From JBAXXL01 sp038206725 (GTDB lineage Bacteria; Bacteroidota; Ignavibacteria; Kapaibacteriales; UBA2268): a DNA stretch of 32,865 bases. The stretch spans positions 1-32,865 of the forward strand of contig JBBRAO010000034.1 of the NCBI GenBank assembly GCA_038206725.1. The letters run 5' to 3'. The position numbers were made by a program, and so were the translations under genes. Positions 32,501 through 32,865 of this stretch are shown piece after piece. The notes beneath the pieces were generated by a model. It did not search any database and was not told the DNA's origin. It saw nothing but the letters and a program-made list of their open reading frames with translations. How positions within the stretch are numbered: the first letter of the stretch is position 1; every line of letters begins with the position of its first letter.

Positions 32501-32865
32501 GAATCTGGTTTTACTGGTCTTCCTGCTGGTTGGAGAAGTGTTAATGGACCTTTTTGTTGGTTTTCAGAAGGATCTGATTGGTGGTCATCAACTCCTTCCT
32601 CAAATTCAGCCGCTTGGACAGTACATTTATATAACAATCAAAATGAAGCTTATGTTAGAAACGACTTCTTAAGAGGTGATGCAAAATCTGTTCGCTGTCT
32701 AAAGGATAGCATTACTCCAATTCAAACTCAATCCGATGTTTCCGACGCTGTTTGGTCAATTGTAATGCCAGTACCTATTTCAAAAGATATTGATATGAAG
32801 AAATGTCTCGTTGGTTCGGTTAAGGATTCTGTGGTAACAGCATTCATCAGCAATACTGGTACATA
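29507..32865 (+). CDS. Secreted beta-propeller protein with two FISUMP domains (3' end beyond window)
   Basis: The frame is open from ATG 29507 to the window edge (1119 codons). GAAGG at 29497-29501 favours this start over an in-frame ATG at 29495. A Sec signal peptide opens it (KKVVVILAILIWFLSVNDVLA). Residues about 165-370 have repeated W-containing strands typical of SMP-30/NHL-like propellers: VWVGGYPGKGFVKID, LWSSTLGSLIRVD, IWANGYGSNNCYKI, VWLVDYSRGKVIRM. Ig/ASH-like segments follow, including LTHPNGGEVFVVGTDTVVTW. Two FISUMP domains (about 685-870 and 880-1066) come next, then another anchor-type segment at the edge. FISUMP domains are common in surface proteins of Fibrobacterota and Bacteroidota; their ligand is not known. 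A C-terminal sorting domain is expected but lies outside. Confidence 0.82.
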   Translation, partial: MKKVVVILAILIWFLSVNDVLAKRPNEYGFISIAASGVGLVVRLDVDDGSVDGVYQTSPNADGNPSRTTVDFEASTWVGNRNYPSVCKIGLVLGGTRCDSDGKANPNGDYLAPPYDYPSDAIIRYDKNSDGLIKTSQGMRNGKQHYLPWVNGQPTDELITYIDKINTQCSEIDNIRHISVDGSNNVWVGGYPGKGFVKIDDKTKNFTDSYCNPVKGGYGGLVDANGVLWSSTLGSLIRVDVNTKTKIDIPATGTYGIGIDTKGNIWANGYGSNNCYKISPDGKIVEAFNKGSADGRGCAVTPADNNVWLVDYSRGKVIRMNNDGVIVKEILVGGGGPMGVSVDYNGKVWITCRDDNKAKRIDPSINQVDLEVFLGNGYKPYNYSDMTGSTLRSLYPDKIPPIKTDTINGGGSYCEGSDGVSVGLKNSQLGVNYELFVDGVPFSPRVVISGTGDAVSFGKFTKLGKYTAKATSNLTGKSADVFGNVDIESIGLVLSLNSINFKNKNPNGTQYDTTITVTAKNTDVNVTNITASNALFKVVPTNFFLSSGQSRDITVSFTPTDSSYNYSKFIIENDICESDFYASGGFRGKRPKLPTLKLTHPNGGEVFVVGTDTVVTWEGVLPTDIVKLEYSIDEGANWKFLTNKATNLKWIWQNVPKPPSNKCLARVSTEWGYKSQCSDVKINNQVWMGCNLDVESYRNGDEITEVTDSIEWVNLKTGAWCYYNNDQAMEPKYGKLYNWFAVNDPRGLAPDGWHIPSEFEWTKLETFLGGPVIAGGKLKSRGTIEGGNGLWRTPNNGATNESGFSAIPSGWRSYDGTFSNIDSNCCIWSSSISNIENAWSRSLNFSNANINRSISSQLDGNSVRCIKDSSSEIGINGTKQIWSGSNLDVDRYRNGDLIRNVQSLSEFNDANNKREGAWCFFNNDPANGKIYGRLYNWYAVNDPRGLAPEGWHIASKDEWVELIDNLGGLSIAGGKLKSTGTIEDGDGLWKSPNIGATNESGFTGLPAGWRSVNGPFCWFSEGSDWWSSTPSSNSAAWTVHLYNNQNEAYVRNDFLRGDAKSVRCLKDSITPIQTQSDVSDAVWSIVMPVPISKDIDMKKCLVGSVKDSVVTAFISNTGT
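31561..32703 (+). repeat. Tandem FISUMP domain duplication
   Basis: Two copies at about 31561-32109 and 32149-32703 share ordered motifs: W-GSNLDV/WMGCNLDV, YRNGD, GAWC, GKLYNW-AVNDPRGLAP-GWHI, GGKLKS, GLW, GATNESGF, P-GWRS and SVRC-KDS. They differ at many positions, so the duplication is old. Confidence 0.85.

Overview
The window looks like an AT-rich member of the Bacteroidota/Chlorobiota (FCB) group, possibly close to Ignavibacteria or Candidatus Kapabacteria. The evidence is a large secreted protein with a C-terminal Por/T9SS sorting domain (285-5912, minus), two FISUMP-type domains in the last gene, weak Shine-Dalgarno sites, and five upstream regions that fit the Bacteroidota promoter pattern TTG-N19/20-TAnnTTTG. 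The taxonomic call is inference; no rRNA or other marker gene is present.

1-12,300 is ordinary chromosome. It holds a giant T9SS-exported beta-helix protein, then ruvB, a small cupin and a secreted hypothetical protein as a short plus-strand run, a convergent ABC-type substrate-binding lipoprotein, a BatA/VWA membrane protein followed by dtd, and tRNA-Lys(CTT), flanked upstream by the dtd terminator and downstream by its own strong terminator.

12,300-19,270 is an accessory region beside the tRNA. A tyrosine recombinase reads toward the tRNA and a small excisionase-like HTH protein diverges from it. A three-gene plus-strand module follows, apparently a damaged defence cassette. Its first gene is a chimera of a PLD nuclease/SNF2-type helicase front half and the C-terminal target-recognition half of a type I HsdS. 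The second is an AlbA_2/RecG-like ATPase with eleven copies of a DQVS tetrapeptide. The third is a truncated Mrr/AIPR-like nuclease remnant. Two diverged direct repeats (about 14,094-14,283 and 19,006-19,274) bracket this module.

19,275-29,155 is a minus-strand type I restriction-modification locus. In transcription order it reads hsdM N-part, four-helix-bundle remnant, hsdM C-part, ORF6N-PLD protein, hsdS, a PD-(D/E)xK-like protein, hsdR, a second four-helix-bundle remnant, and a YgjP-type metallopeptidase. The key observation is that both four-helix-bundle ORFs are internally deleted, both lie between low-complexity inverted repeats, and both end by overlapping the ATG of the next gene. One of them splits hsdM in two. 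A third inverted repeat of the same type sits in frame inside the hsdM C-part. This looks like a small repeat/IVS-like element family invading and remodelling an RM operon.

29,156-32,865 starts with a gap carrying a good Bacteroidota promoter, then a secreted protein (beta-propeller-like repeats, Ig/ASH-like segments, two FISUMP domains) that runs off the right edge. The right boundary of the accessory region could not be fixed.
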